A stretch of 64,000 nt of DNA from Gemmatimonadaceae bacterium (GCA_035633115.1 DASQFN010000008.1:44416-108415); one strand, 5' to 3'. Shown: positions 19,067-28,428, counted from the first letter of the stretch. Translations and numbers: made by a program. The notes: generated by a model not told the origin, from the letters alone.

Positions 19067-20134
19067 ATGACCGAAAAATCCACGTCCATCGATAACATCG
19101 TCAGGGAGATCTCTACCAGGCGCGGCTTTCTGAAGCGTGCTGCGGTCACTGCGATTGCGGGCGGCGCAGTAGCTGCTTGCAAGGAAGGCAGCGCGCAGAA
19201 AGTGGCCCGGACGGAGGGCGGCTCTTCTCTGACGCCGAAGCCAGCAGCCGGCCCGGCGCTCAGCGCCGCGGAAATGATGGATAACATGCACGAAGCCGGA
19301 GTGAAGGCCTTTCCTGCGAAGACCGCGGGCAAGGGTAATCAGCCACTCGCGCCCCGGATCGAAAAAGGCGTCAAGATCTTCGAGCTCACGGCCGAGAAAA
19401 TTCAGTGGGAGACAGCGCCCGGCCAGAAGGTCGAAGCCTGGGCGTACAATGGACAGGTTCCGGGACCGCAGATCCGCGTACGCGAGGGAGACCGCGTGCG
19501 ATTTATCCTGCACAACAAGCTCGAGCAGTCGACCGCCGTACACTTTCATGGACTCGAGCTTCCAAACGACGTGGACGGCGTTCCGTTCATCACTCAGCCA
19601 CCTGTGAAGCCGGGCCAGAGCTACACCTATGAATTTACCGTTCCTATCGGGAATCATGGCTCGCACATGTACCACTCGCATCACAACGCCGCTCAGCAGG
19701 TAGGGCTCGGACTGCTCGGCGCCTTTCTCGTCGACCCGAAGAATCCGTCGAAGATCGAGCGAGCGGATGTGGACTACACACTCATTCTCAACGACGGTGC
19801 GCACGGCTACACCTGCAACGGGAAGGGTTTTCCGGCGACAGAGCCGCTGAAGGTAAAGACGGGCCAGAAGCTCCGTATCCGCTTCATGAATGAAGGGATG
19901 ATGATCCATCCAATGCATCTTCACGGCATGCACATGACCGTGATCGCCAAAGACGGGTGGGCGGTGCCCGCTCCGTGGAAGTGTGACACGCTGAATGTCG
20001 CTCCCGGCGAGCGCTGGGACGTGATTGTGAACTGCAAGGCGCCGGGCGTCTGGGCGTTCCACTGCCACATCCTCCCGCATGCGGAGTCCGAGCACGGCAT
20101 GTTCGGGATGGTAACCGCAGTCATCGTCGGCTGA
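19067..20134 (+). CDS. Tat-exported two-domain multicopper oxidase
   Basis: A multicopper oxidase of about 355 residues with a twin-arginine signal (STRRGFLKRAA). Domain 1 has VHFHGLE and MYHSHHN, domain 2 has HPMHLHGMH and HCHILPHAESEHGM. The type 1 copper Cys and Met are thus only in domain 2, and domain 1 lacks the Cys, which is the type B two-domain layout (SLAC-like) rather than the nitrite reductase layout. It is expected to oxidise a substrate while reducing O2 in the periplasm. A TTG at 19043 would give eight more residues; ATG 19067 keeps the Tat motif close to the start. The kinase gene follows after 14 bases. Confidence 0.85.
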   Translation: MTEKSTSIDNIVREISTRRGFLKRAAVTAIAGGAVAACKEGSAQKVARTEGGSSLTPKPAAGPALSAAEMMDNMHEAGVKAFPAKTAGKGNQPLAPRIEKGVKIFELTAEKIQWETAPGQKVEAWAYNGQVPGPQIRVREGDRVRFILHNKLEQSTAVHFHGLELPNDVDGVPFITQPPVKPGQSYTYEFTVPIGNHGSHMYHSHHNAAQQVGLGLLGAFLVDPKNPSKIERADVDYTLILNDGAHGYTCNGKGFPATEPLKVKTGQKLRIRFMNEGMMIHPMHLHGMHMTVIAKDGWAVPAPWKCDTLNVAPGERWDVIVNCKAPGVWAFHCHILPHAESEHGMFGMVTAVIVG

Positions 20135-20148
20135 GACGAGATTTTCAT

Positions 20149-21210
20149 ATGACATCCACAACTATTCCCGGGATCCGCCACACTTTCTGGAAACCCGCCA
20201 ATATGGGCTTCACCGGAATCCTCAAGAGCGTGCTGCGCATTCCGCTCGTCCTCAAAGTACTGGGCGCAAACGCGCTGATCATAGCTGTCGTGCTGGCGCT
20301 CGTCGGTGGTGGCCTGTGGGGCGAGAGCCAGGGGCAGCTGGTCGTTGTACTTGCTGCGCTGACCGTAGTGTGCATCGTAAACCTTCTCCTTGTTCGGCTT
20401 GCTCTCAGTCCGATCAATCACCTCGAGGAGGTTGCCGACCGCGTGTCGGCCGGGGACTTCGCCGCGCGCGCGCGTCCGTCACTCGTGGCGGATCCGCAGC
20501 TCGCCCGTCTGTCCGACACGGTAAACGAGCTGCTCGATTCGCTGGCGGCGGAGCGGCGTCGCATTCAGAAGCTAGGCGTCGAGGTCGTCACGGCCCAGGA
20601 CACCGAGCGCTCGCGAATAGCGGGTGAGCTTCACGAGTCGATCGCGCAGACCTTGGCCGCGGTACGATTTCAGCTCAGCGCGGCCGACGCAGGGACTTCC
20701 GACCCCGCGATGAAGAACAGTCTCGCCACCGCCCGCGGGATGATCGGAAAAGTCATGGAGGAAGTGCGCAACATCTCGCAATCGCTGCATCCGCGAATGG
20801 CAGACGATCTCGGGCTCGTCATCGCTCTGGAGGAGCTTGCGCATCAGACCGGTGAGCGAAGCGGTCTCAAGGTGAAGGTTACGGCGAACATCGGGCAGAA
20901 GCAGGTGCCCGCAGCCGTCGGGGCAACCTTGTTCCGTGTTGCCCAGGAATCACTGAAAAGTGCCGAAGCGCGCGCCGCGGACGGTACAGCGGAGATCCTG
21001 CTGTATTCCAGCAACGGCGCTATCTGTCTCGAGGTCAGCGACAACAATCAGGGATTGGACAGCGGCGACTCGATGGTCGATAATTCTGGCAATGGGTTGG
21101 CGACGATAAGGGACCGCGTCGCGTTGACCGGAGGTGTGATGCGAATTGCCAGCGAGCAGAATGGCGGCACGAAGGTAACGGCCGAGCTCCGTCCTACAGA
21201 CGAGAATTGA
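20149..21210 (+). CDS. NarL-family sensor histidine kinase (HisKA_3)
   Basis: A 353-residue membrane kinase with two hydrophobic helices (residues about 38-85), a HAMP-like linker (LSPINHLEEVADRVSAGDF) and a HisKA_3 dimerisation helix ERSRIAGELHES with the phospho-His near residue 162. The catalytic domain has a clear G box (GNGLATIRDRV), but the N box reads QESLKSAEARA, so the usual Asn that coordinates Mg is replaced. There is almost no periplasmic sensor region, suggesting membrane or intracellular sensing. Its stop overlaps the start of the response regulator by four bases, indicating a cognate pair. Confidence 0.85.
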   Translation: MTSTTIPGIRHTFWKPANMGFTGILKSVLRIPLVLKVLGANALIIAVVLALVGGGLWGESQGQLVVVLAALTVVCIVNLLLVRLALSPINHLEEVADRVSAGDFAARARPSLVADPQLARLSDTVNELLDSLAAERRRIQKLGVEVVTAQDTERSRIAGELHESIAQTLAAVRFQLSAADAGTSDPAMKNSLATARGMIGKVMEEVRNISQSLHPRMADDLGLVIALEELAHQTGERSGLKVKVTANIGQKQVPAAVGATLFRVAQESLKSAEARAADGTAEILLYSSNGAICLEVSDNNQGLDSGDSMVDNSGNGLATIRDRVALTGGVMRIASEQNGGTKVTAELRPTDEN

Positions 21211-21869
21211 TGACGACTGACCTGATTAGAGTCGTCCTCGCTGACGACCACGCCGTCGTCCGCGCCGGCGTCAAGGCGGTTCTCAGCAGCGCGAAGGACA
21301 TCCAGGTAATTGGTGAAGCGTCGAATGGTCGCGATGCGGTCGCGATGGTCGAGCGACTGAATCCCGATGTCGTCGTCATGGACTTGTCGATGGGCGAGAT
21401 GGACGGCATCACCGCGACGAAGGAGCTGGTTGGGAACGAAACGCGCGCCAGGATCCTGATCCTCACGATGCACTCAGAGGATGCGTACCTGGTGAAGGTC
21501 CTCGAGGCGGGCGCCCAGGGATACCTCCTCAAAAGTGCGGCCGATCGCGAACTGGTCGACGCGGTGCGAGCCGTCGCGCATGGGGACGTTTACATGCAGC
21601 CGTCGGCAACACGCGCTCTTGCGAAGGGAATACAGCGCAAGTCGGAGCACGCCGACGAGCGCGAGAAGTACGAGAAGCTCACCGAGCGTGAGCGCGATGT
21701 GCTGCGATACGTTGCGGGCGGTTTCAGTGCCCCGGAAATCGGCGAGAAGCTCTTCATCAGCCCGAAGACCGTCGATACGTACAAGCAGCGAATCAACGAG
21801 AAGCTCGGGCTCGCGCATCGGTCAGACTACGTGGACTTCGCTCTCAAGCTCGGCTTGCTGAACAAGTAA
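21207..21869 (+). CDS. NarL/FixJ-type response regulator
   Basis: A 220-residue response regulator. The receiver domain has the acidic pair DD at residues 12-13, the phospho-Asp at about residue 58 (VVVMDLSM) and a KSA lysine motif. The C-terminal LuxR-type helix-turn-helix begins at LTERERDVLRYVAGGFS with ISPKTVDTYKQRI as recognition helix. It overlaps the kinase gene by ATGA and is the most likely regulator of the surrounding stress-type genes, by analogy with DosR- and NarL-type regulators. The target motif is not known; candidate inverted repeats are listed separately. Confidence 0.9.
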   Translation: MMTTDLIRVVLADDHAVVRAGVKAVLSSAKDIQVIGEASNGRDAVAMVERLNPDVVVMDLSMGEMDGITATKELVGNETRARILILTMHSEDAYLVKVLEAGAQGYLLKSAADRELVDAVRAVAHGDVYMQPSATRALAKGIQRKSEHADEREKYEKLTERERDVLRYVAGGFSAPEIGEKLFISPKTVDTYKQRINEKLGLAHRSDYVDFALKLGLLNK

Positions 21870-21876
21870 ACCGCCC

Positions 21877-21898
21877 GTGGAGTGCCGCTTCGCTCCAC
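21877..21898. terminator. short hairpin between convergent genes
   Basis: GTGGAG and CTCCAC pair around a 10-base loop between the response regulator and the convergent P-type ATPase. There is no T-run, so intrinsic termination is uncertain. Confidence 0.3.
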
Positions 21899-21957
21899 AT
21901 CGTTACAGCTGAAGCGTCAATGAACAGGAAGACCGATGCGACCGGGAGTTTTCTTCG

Positions 21958-23904
21958 TTAAGCGGCGGGAGACAACCGAGATTCTCCAACCGGCCTCATA
22001 GGTCTCACCGGTCTGGTAGAGATAGCCTCTGCACTTTCGAGTGGCTTGCTTGCGCGCAAGGCATTCAGTATCACTGCCACGTCGATCACCTCTTGAAGCA
22101 GCGCTCCCTGAACCGGAGTAATTCCTCCGAGCGCCGCAATCGCCGCGGCGCCCGCGCTCAGGCCCAGGCCGAACCAGATCGACTGCCGGGCGATGCGCAT
22201 CGTTCTCTGACTTATGCGCACACTTTCCGCCACGCGTGAGATGTCGTCCACAAGGATCACGACGTCGGCCGCTTCCGCAGTGATTCCACCGCCCTGGCTG
22301 GCCAGAGCGATCCCGACAGTGGCGGTGCTCAGTGCCGGAGCGTCGTTGGTTCCGTCGCCGATCATCGCTACACGCTCTCCGGCTTTCACGAGATCCCGCA
22401 CCACGTTGACTTTCTGCTCCGGCAGCAAATCCCCTGCGGCTTCGCGAATCCCAATCTCGTCGGCAACAGAGCGAACGTTCGAGTACTGATCGCCGGAAAG
22501 GAGGAGCGCCCGTTTCACGCCCAGCCGGCGTAGCGCAGAAAGGAGATCTGGAATCCCTGGCCGAACTCGATCCGCGTACTCGATGATTCCAGAGAGCCGT
22601 CCGTCAACGACCACATATGCCCTCAGCCCCTCTCCCTGGTCGTTGAGCGAATCGAGCGCGGCGCGCACCACGGGATAGCGATCCAATGCGTATGAAGCAG
22701 CGCCAACGGTGACGGCGTGACCCTCGACAAGCCCGTTTACGCCGCGACCAGCATCTTCGTGCACATCGGTCGCGAGGGGCAGTGGACCATAGGCCTGCTC
22801 GGCGGCTTCGACGAGCGTTCGAGCCAGAAGATGACTGGAGCCTCGCTCGACCGCCCCAGAAAGACGAAGGATCGTTGAATCTGGCAGCGAACCGATGCGA
22901 ATCACGCGTCGCACCTGCGGCCGTCCGACCGTCACAGTCCCCGTCTTGTCGAACACGGCTGTCGTCAGCTGTCCGAGATTCTCGAGGGCCGTGCCATTTC
23001 TGATGATGATCTGGCGCCTGGCCGCAGAGTTGATTCCACCGATCATTGCAACAGGTACAGCGAGAAGCAGCGGGCAAGGCGTCGCGACGACGAGGATCGC
23101 GAGAATGCGAACTGGATCCCCCGAGATCGCGTACGCAACGAGGCAAACAACCAGCGTGAGCGGTGTGAACCAGACGCCGTATCGATCGGCGAGGCGCTGA
23201 AGCGGAGCCTTGCTCGCCTGCGCCGAGCGGACGAGCTCGACGATTCGTGCGTACTGACTCTCACTCGCGGGAGCGAGCGCCTCGATCTCGAGTGGACTTT
23301 CCTGATTGAGGCTGCCGCTCATTACCCGTGATCCATGAACCACGGTCACAGGGAGCGGCTCACCGGTGAGCTTCGCAACATCGATATGTGAGCGTCCAGT
23401 GATGACGATGCCATCGCATGGAATCAGCTCTCCGGGGCGGATCAGCAGCAGATCGCCAACTCGTACGTCGCCTGCTTCGATATCGTCCACCGACCTGCCG
23501 GATATGCGATGAGCCAGGCGCGGAGCGGCGTCCTCGAGAGCTCGCACTGCATCGGTCGCCTTGCGCTCAGCATACCGCTCCAGCGCCTCGCCTCCGGATT
23601 GCATCAGCACGATCACAAGACCGGCGAGGGGCTGCCACAGAATCAGCGCGAGCAGTATGGCAAGCGTTGCGACGAGATCGACTGCGAAGCGGCCAGACGC
23701 AACTTCTCGCGCTGTCTGCAACACCAGCGGCGTCCCGACAATCAGGAGGCCGAGCCACCAGACAACCTCGGCTGCGGCAGGACTCGCGTCCCCAATCACG
23801 ACCAGCGTGCCCAGTGCAACAAATGCGATGGTGACGAACGGCAGCCACCCCGCCCTCAGCCAGCTCTGCCAGGCTCGACGGGGTGGCAGCTTATCGGTGT
23901 GCAC
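21958..23904 (-). CDS. P1B-type metal-transporting ATPase with TPC motif
   Basis: A 648-residue P-type ATPase without an N-terminal heavy-metal-associated domain. Visible features are the actuator TGEPLP, the transmembrane metal motif ATPCPLLLAVP, the phosphorylation site DKTGTVTVGRP and the hinge GDGTNDAPAL. The TPC triplet is the one assigned to P1B-5 transporters, which are linked to Ni or Fe. The HP dipeptide usual in the nucleotide-binding domain (SEHPLA) reads SSHLLA here. No C-terminal hemerythrin domain is present. It is followed 12 bases later (minus strand order) by a Usp gene, and such ATPases accompany Usp genes in other low-oxygen loci. Substrate is inferred only. Confidence 0.85.
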   Translation of the reverse strand: MHTDKLPPRRAWQSWLRAGWLPFVTIAFVALGTLVVIGDASPAAAEVVWWLGLLIVGTPLVLQTAREVASGRFAVDLVATLAILLALILWQPLAGLVIVLMQSGGEALERYAERKATDAVRALEDAAPRLAHRISGRSVDDIEAGDVRVGDLLLIRPGELIPCDGIVITGRSHIDVAKLTGEPLPVTVVHGSRVMSGSLNQESPLEIEALAPASESQYARIVELVRSAQASKAPLQRLADRYGVWFTPLTLVVCLVAYAISGDPVRILAILVVATPCPLLLAVPVAMIGGINSAARRQIIIRNGTALENLGQLTTAVFDKTGTVTVGRPQVRRVIRIGSLPDSTILRLSGAVERGSSHLLARTLVEAAEQAYGPLPLATDVHEDAGRGVNGLVEGHAVTVGAASYALDRYPVVRAALDSLNDQGEGLRAYVVVDGRLSGIIEYADRVRPGIPDLLSALRRLGVKRALLLSGDQYSNVRSVADEIGIREAAGDLLPEQKVNVVRDLVKAGERVAMIGDGTNDAPALSTATVGIALASQGGGITAEAADVVILVDDISRVAESVRISQRTMRIARQSIWFGLGLSAGAAAIAALGGITPVQGALLQEVIDVAVILNALRASKPLESAEAISTRPVRPMRPVGESRLSPAA

Positions 23905-23916
23905 CTTCCGTCCGGG

Positions 23917-24876
23917 TCAGGCGAAAGCTGCTGAAAGCGCGTGAGGCGATTGGAGAACACGCTCGCGAACCGGCAGCTCCGACGGATGAACGACGAGCAT
24001 CGACAGCAGTCCCTCACTCATCACGCGGTCGGCAACGCTGCCGATGATCGCTCGCGCAATGCCCCCACGGCCATGTGTCGCGATTGCAATCAGGTCTTCG
24101 TCGCTTGCCTGAGCAAAACCGGCAATTGCTCGCGGGACATCGTCGGCAACGACTACGGCTGAGTGGATGTGGAGACCGGGCTCAACCAGCGCGATTCGCA
24201 TTTTTGCGAGGTAGCGCTCTGCCTCATCGATGCCTGCTGCCCTGCGCGGGGCAATCCAGGCTCCTGGTTGTGCGGGAGCCGTCTTCTCGGGCGTGACGAT
24301 TCGCAGAAGAGTCAGTTGCGCGTGCTCGATTTTCGCCAGGGCGACAGCGAACTGGAGACTTCGTTCGGCAAGCGATGAACCGTCGAGAGGAACAATGATG
24401 CGCTTGTAGCAGGGACCGTCGATGAGCTCCGTGGCGAGCGAAGGCGGACGCACTACGAGCACGGGGATTCCCGACTCGCGGATGAGCTGATCAGCAACGC
24501 TGCCGAGGAATGCCCGCGATATTCCGCGCCGCGCGTGCGTCGCCATGACGATAAGGTCAACTCCGTGGCGGAGCGCATGGCCGCGAAGGGCGTCCGCAAC
24601 GGGTCCTTCCTCGACCGTCGCGGATATCTCGACGTTCGAGTTCGATTTGCACTCGGCGGCCAGGCGATAGAGCTGAGTGCGCAAATCGTCGCGCTCGATT
24701 GTCCAGGCTGCACTTTCGAGGGCCATCGTGTCGGGCCCGCCGGACATAATCGGACCGGGTGCAACGCGAACCAGCCGCAGCCGAGCTCCCGATTTCCGGG
24801 CAAGTCGCAGTCCCTGAAACACAGCCTCACGGGAGAAGGCAGATCCATCCACGGGCACCATGATAACGCGGTACAT
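23917..24876 (-). CDS. universal stress protein, tandem UspA
   Basis: A 319-residue protein of two UspA domains. Domain 1 begins MYRVIMVPVDGSAFSREAV and ends with GVDLIVMATHARRGISRAFLGSVADQLI-type ATP-binding residues. Domain 2 begins YKRIIVPLDGSSLAERSL and has LIAIATHGRGGIARAIIGSVADRVM. Both G-2x-G-9x-G(S/T) motifs are intact, which is the ATP-binding type. It precedes the P-type ATPase by 12 bases and probably forms one transcript with the split-barrel protein upstream. It is one of four tandem Usp proteins in the window. Confidence 0.92.
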   Translation of the reverse strand: MYRVIMVPVDGSAFSREAVFQGLRLARKSGARLRLVRVAPGPIMSGGPDTMALESAAWTIERDDLRTQLYRLAAECKSNSNVEISATVEEGPVADALRGHALRHGVDLIVMATHARRGISRAFLGSVADQLIRESGIPVLVVRPPSLATELIDGPCYKRIIVPLDGSSLAERSLQFAVALAKIEHAQLTLLRIVTPEKTAPAQPGAWIAPRRAAGIDEAERYLAKMRIALVEPGLHIHSAVVVADDVPRAIAGFAQASDEDLIAIATHGRGGIARAIIGSVADRVMSEGLLSMLVVHPSELPVRERVLQSPHALSAAFA

Positions 24877-24928
24877 ACGGTCTCCTCTGTTGATTGCGGT
24901 CAGGAGGACGAGATTGCTGCGGTCGGGA

Positions 24929-25420
24929 TCATCGGGTGCTCGCCGCCCGGCCGCTCAGACTGTCAATTGCAATTGCGAAGAGCTCGGTACGGAATGGAAC
25001 GGGATCCGTTTCACGGAACGTTTCAGGCGCAAAATCGCGAACGAGCTCGAGCGCTTCCTGCTTCAGCTCCAGGTGCTGGGGCGTTCCTTCCTTCCCGACT
25101 TGATAGAAGCTGCCGTGCGCGACAACGCTCTCCCAGTCGAAAGGCCCGCGAACCTCGTCAACCTCGAACGCGACCCACTGGTTGTGGCGTAAGGTCATGA
25201 GCTTGTCGCTCGGGGAAGTTCGGCCGTAGAGCCAGTTGTCGCGGTAGACGTAGTGGATTGGCCGGATGTCCACGCGATCGTGAAACGAGAACGCAAGCCT
25301 GCCGACGTGATTTCGCGCGAGCAGCGCGCGTATCTCGTCATCGCCGAGCTCGCGGAATACTACCTTGTCTTTCGGCTGTTTCGTGCCTCGAGTCGAGCGT
25401 GTTGAGTTCACGCGTTTCAC
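24929..25420 (-). CDS. pyridoxamine 5'-phosphate oxidase-like split-barrel protein
   Basis: A 163-residue flavin-binding split-barrel family protein. Characteristic segments are LLARNHVGRLAFSFHDRVDIRPIHYVYRD near the N-terminus, then KLMTLRHNQWVAFEVDEV and DWESVVAHGSFYQV. Proteins of this kind bind FMN, F420 or heme and are often found with Usp proteins in stress regulons. It is the first gene of the minus-strand set 25420 to 21958 (split barrel, Usp, P-type ATPase). The role is inferred from neighbours only. Confidence 0.85.
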   Translation of the reverse strand: MKRVNSTRSTRGTKQPKDKVVFRELGDDEIRALLARNHVGRLAFSFHDRVDIRPIHYVYRDNWLYGRTSPSDKLMTLRHNQWVAFEVDEVRGPFDWESVVAHGSFYQVGKEGTPQHLELKQEALELVRDFAPETFRETDPVPFRTELFAIAIDSLSGRAASTR

Positions 25421-25498
25421 CTGTAAGCAGATCGATGGAATGAAGGTGCTGGGCAGGCGTCGCGATCGCAGTCAGAGATTTTCAGGAACGACTGTCAG

Positions 25499-25558
25499 GG
25501 AAACCCGTGATGATTCCGGGACACTGCGCGGTGTTACCTCACAGGAATTCGGGTTTCC
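25499..25558. promoter_or_regulatory. inverted GGAAACC pair in divergent promoter
   Basis: GGAAACC at 25499-25505 and GGTTTCC at 25552-25558 lie 53 bases apart, between the split-barrel gene (minus) and a Usp gene (plus). The flanks extend the match (AGGGAAACCCG and CGGGTTTCCGC). A similar pair is found at 29146-29202. Confidence 0.4.
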
Positions 25559-25660
25559 GCCGACTGTAGGTGGCTCCCCGGGCGACGATCTTCGAGGTGG
25601 TTCCGCGCACACTCACCGGTGTGCTCATCGCGAACGAGAATCGCCATCGTCGAGGATCCC

Positions 25661-26587
25661 ATGATAACCCGGACCACGCCTCTCCAGGGCACCGAGCAGC
25701 AATGGCAATACGAAACGCCGATGACCGGTGGTGTCGTCGTCGGGTTCGATGGCTCATCCGCTTCTAATGCCGCGCTGGAGACAGCCGGCGTCATAGCCGC
25801 CGCGAAGAGGTGCGCAGTGCACGTGGTGAGCGTTCTGCAGCCGATGTCGTCATACAAGCTCGAGCTCGGAGGCGATCACTCTCCTTCCCAGGTTGAAAAC
25901 CTCCGACGACAATTGCGCGACGCGGCGATCCAGGATGCGATTGGCACAGCTGCCGAGAGAGCCGGCTGGACGCGACAAGTCGTGATAGGTAATGCTGCAG
26001 CACAGATCGCAAAGGTGGCGGAAAGACGCGGGGCGGACCTGATTCTTCTGGGGAAGACGCAACGCGGAGTGATAGATCGTCTAGTGACCGGTGAGACAAC
26101 GCTGCAAGTGATGCGCTGCTCATCCGTACCAGTGTTGGTCGTGGATACCGGGATGGAGAGGCCGGCGACGGCTGTCGTGGCTATTGACTTCGGACCGGCG
26201 AGCAAACGAGCGGCGCGGCTGGCGCTGGAGATGCTCGGCAAGGAAAGAGGGACCCTATATCTCGTGTACGTCGAGGAGCCCATCGATCTATTCCCCGGTG
26301 CCACGATTGCTCCGGTCGCGCAGCACTACCCGGGCGAGGTCCTGGTTCTTTTCAGGCGCGTACTCGATGATCTTCGGGTTCCGGCCGGAGTCGTTGTCGA
26401 GACTGTCATGCTGAATGGAATGCCAGTCCCGGCACTTGAGGAATTCTGCGAGCGCGTCGGAGCCGACCTTCTCGCTGCCGGCACGCACGGCTTGTCGCGT
26501 GTCGCCTGCTTCTTCCTCGGCAGCGTATCTACGGGTCTGGTTCGACGATCACGGATACCGGTGCTTATCGCTCCCGCATCGGACTGA
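25661..26587 (+). CDS. universal stress protein, tandem UspA
   Basis: A protein of about 308 residues with two UspA domains. Domain 1 shows GGVVVGFDGSSASNAAL and LILLGKTQRGVIDRLVTGETTLQVM, domain 2 shows LLAAGTHGLSRVACFFLGSVSTGLV. The ATP-binding pattern in domain 2 is intact. I choose the ATG at 25661, which is preceded by GAGG, over the longer frame at 25619. It is divergent from the split-barrel gene across a region with an inverted repeat. Confidence 0.88.
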   Translation: MITRTTPLQGTEQQWQYETPMTGGVVVGFDGSSASNAALETAGVIAAAKRCAVHVVSVLQPMSSYKLELGGDHSPSQVENLRRQLRDAAIQDAIGTAAERAGWTRQVVIGNAAAQIAKVAERRGADLILLGKTQRGVIDRLVTGETTLQVMRCSSVPVLVVDTGMERPATAVVAIDFGPASKRAARLALEMLGKERGTLYLVYVEEPIDLFPGATIAPVAQHYPGEVLVLFRRVLDDLRVPAGVVVETVMLNGMPVPALEEFCERVGADLLAAGTHGLSRVACFFLGSVSTGLVRRSRIPVLIAPASD

Positions 26588-26716
26588 GGATCCATCCTTG
26601 AAGTCATTCGCAGGTGGACACTCCGTGGCGCTCCCGCAGCCTGGAGGAATTTCCCTTACAAGAGTCGCAAACATCGCCTGACTCCTGACGAACGCCCTGA
26701 GTTGTACTCTGATCGT

Positions 26717-27400
26717 ATGAGATTCATCAAGCTATTGCTCGTCTTCGTCGGCGCACTGGCGCTGATTGCCGGAGACGCTTCTGCCCAGGAAAAGTCCGGG
26801 ACTCTGCGGCTTCCGGTACGCGCCGACAGCAAGGTCTGGCTCGAGGGAAGCTCGAACGTGCGGGACTGGACTTGCAAGGCGACCGCACTCGAAGCTCTCA
26901 TCGCCGTGGATGCGTCGAGTGTCGACAGCAACGACAATGCCGCAATTGCACGCTCGCTTCGCGGAGTCGACGTGATTGTTCCGGTGAGGGGACTCAAGTG
27001 CGGCGACCGCCACATGGAAGCGAACATGTACGACGCGCTCAAAGCGCCAAAGCCGCCGGCAATCGGCTACATAGTCGCCGACTTCGAGATCACTCCATCA
27101 GTGGTGGGTGATAACCTGATGGTCGAGGCAATCGGCAGGATGATCGTTGCCGGCGCCGAGCGTCCCGTGCGGATGACGGTCAAGACGGAGAATCTCCCGG
27201 ACGGCACGCGACGAGCCCGCGGAACGGTGCCGATTCTCATGACCGACTTCGGAATCGTCCCGCCGCGACCGTGGTTCGGAGTTCTACGGACAGCGAACAA
27301 GGTTCACATTCACTTCGAGATCTTCGTCAGCCCGCAGGCGCTGGCCTCGGCACAGCGACTGGCCGCAGCCCAAAAATCGGCTGAGGTCCCGACGCAGTAG
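26717..27400 (+). CDS. YceI family exported protein (second copy)
   Basis: A 227-residue YceI-like protein with signal peptide ending at GDASAQ. Conserved segments are WLEGSSNVRDWTCKA, VIVPVRGLKCGDRHMEANMYDALKA, and PILMTDFGIVPPRPWFGVLRTANKVHIHFE. The ATG at 26717 starts the signal peptide; an upstream TTG at 26702 is in frame. A Usp gene follows 22 bases after its stop, which suggests that the two are co-expressed. Confidence 0.87.
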   Translation: MRFIKLLLVFVGALALIAGDASAQEKSGTLRLPVRADSKVWLEGSSNVRDWTCKATALEALIAVDASSVDSNDNAAIARSLRGVDVIVPVRGLKCGDRHMEANMYDALKAPKPPAIGYIVADFEITPSVVGDNLMVEAIGRMIVAGAERPVRMTVKTENLPDGTRRARGTVPILMTDFGIVPPRPWFGVLRTANKVHIHFEIFVSPQALASAQRLAAAQKSAEVPTQ

Positions 27401-27422
27401 CACACATAGGGGGAGGGGAGTC

Positions 27423-28358
27423 ATGAACGCCATTGCCAACGGTCCCATCGCGCGCGAGATGCCGGCGAAGCGTCACTCGCCCGTGCGTCGCGCCGTAATA
27501 CTCGTTGCAACCGACGGATCCGAGAGATCGCACGCAGCCTACACAGCCGCAGAGCTGATTGCGGCGCAAACCCACGCACGAGTCCACGTGCTCTCCGTTG
27601 TGGAGCCATTCCCTCCTGTCGCCGAAATTCCGGGAACGACGATTCCAACCCCGGGTGTCGAAGAATCGACAAAGGATGCGCTGCGCGCCGACATGGTGGA
27701 GCAGCTCCTGACGCGAGGGCGCCTTGGACGGTGGTCGACCGAGATATTGGTGGGAAAGCCGGCAAGGGTAATTGCCGAGGTCGCGAAGGAGCGCGAGGTG
27801 GACCTCATCATTATCGGCGCGGGGCAGCACGGGATGATCGACCGTCTGCTCGGAGAGGAAACCTCGAGTAACCTCGCCAGGGTTGTCCAACGGCCGGTGC
27901 TCGTGGCTTCGCCGTCCCTTGTACGCCTTCCAAGGCGCGTTATCCTCGCGCTCGACCTGGATCAGTCAGATCGCGGCGAGCTTGTCAGCGCGCTCGAGCT
28001 TCTTGGCTCGCCGGAAGAGGTGTCCGTCGTGCACGTGACTCCCCGTTCCGAATCTTTCGGAATTGATTGGGCGGAATTCGACGATGAGTATCGCGGCGAT
28101 GTGGCCAGAGCGTACGGCGAGCTGGTGGCAGCACTTGCTTCGCTTCCTGGAGTCCGGCCGACTCTTGCCATCGAGCACGGCGAAGCAGCACGCGAGATCA
28201 ATCGGTTCGCGGAGCGCAACGCTGCAGACCTGATCGTGCTCGGTGTGAAGCGCCGGAGCCCATTCTCAGTTGCCCCCGGCGCAGGTATCGCGTTGAAAGT
28301 CGCTCGCTCGGCCGGCTGCTCGGTGCTCCTCGTTCCAAAGCACCGTTCAGCGTTTTGA
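27423..28358 (+). CDS. universal stress protein, tandem UspA
   Basis: A 311-residue tandem UspA protein. It has VILVATDGSERSHAAYTAAELIA and LIIIGAGQHGMIDRLLGEETSSNLA in the first domain, and a more divergent second domain (VILALDLDQSDRGELVSA, LIVLGVKRRSPFSVAPGAGIALKVA) where the ATP-loop glycines are partly changed. A strong purine-rich ribosome binding site (GGGGGAGGGG) precedes the ATG. It follows the YceI gene closely. Confidence 0.9.
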   Translation: MNAIANGPIAREMPAKRHSPVRRAVILVATDGSERSHAAYTAAELIAAQTHARVHVLSVVEPFPPVAEIPGTTIPTPGVEESTKDALRADMVEQLLTRGRLGRWSTEILVGKPARVIAEVAKEREVDLIIIGAGQHGMIDRLLGEETSSNLARVVQRPVLVASPSLVRLPRRVILALDLDQSDRGELVSALELLGSPEEVSVVHVTPRSESFGIDWAEFDDEYRGDVARAYGELVAALASLPGVRPTLAIEHGEAAREINRFAERNAADLIVLGVKRRSPFSVAPGAGIALKVARSAGCSVLLVPKHRSAF

Positions 28359-28428
28359 CGAATGGATTTCTCCCGACGTCGCCACCGGGCTTATTGAGCG
28401 GTTGAGGCGGCGAGCGGGTCGGCTGCCG

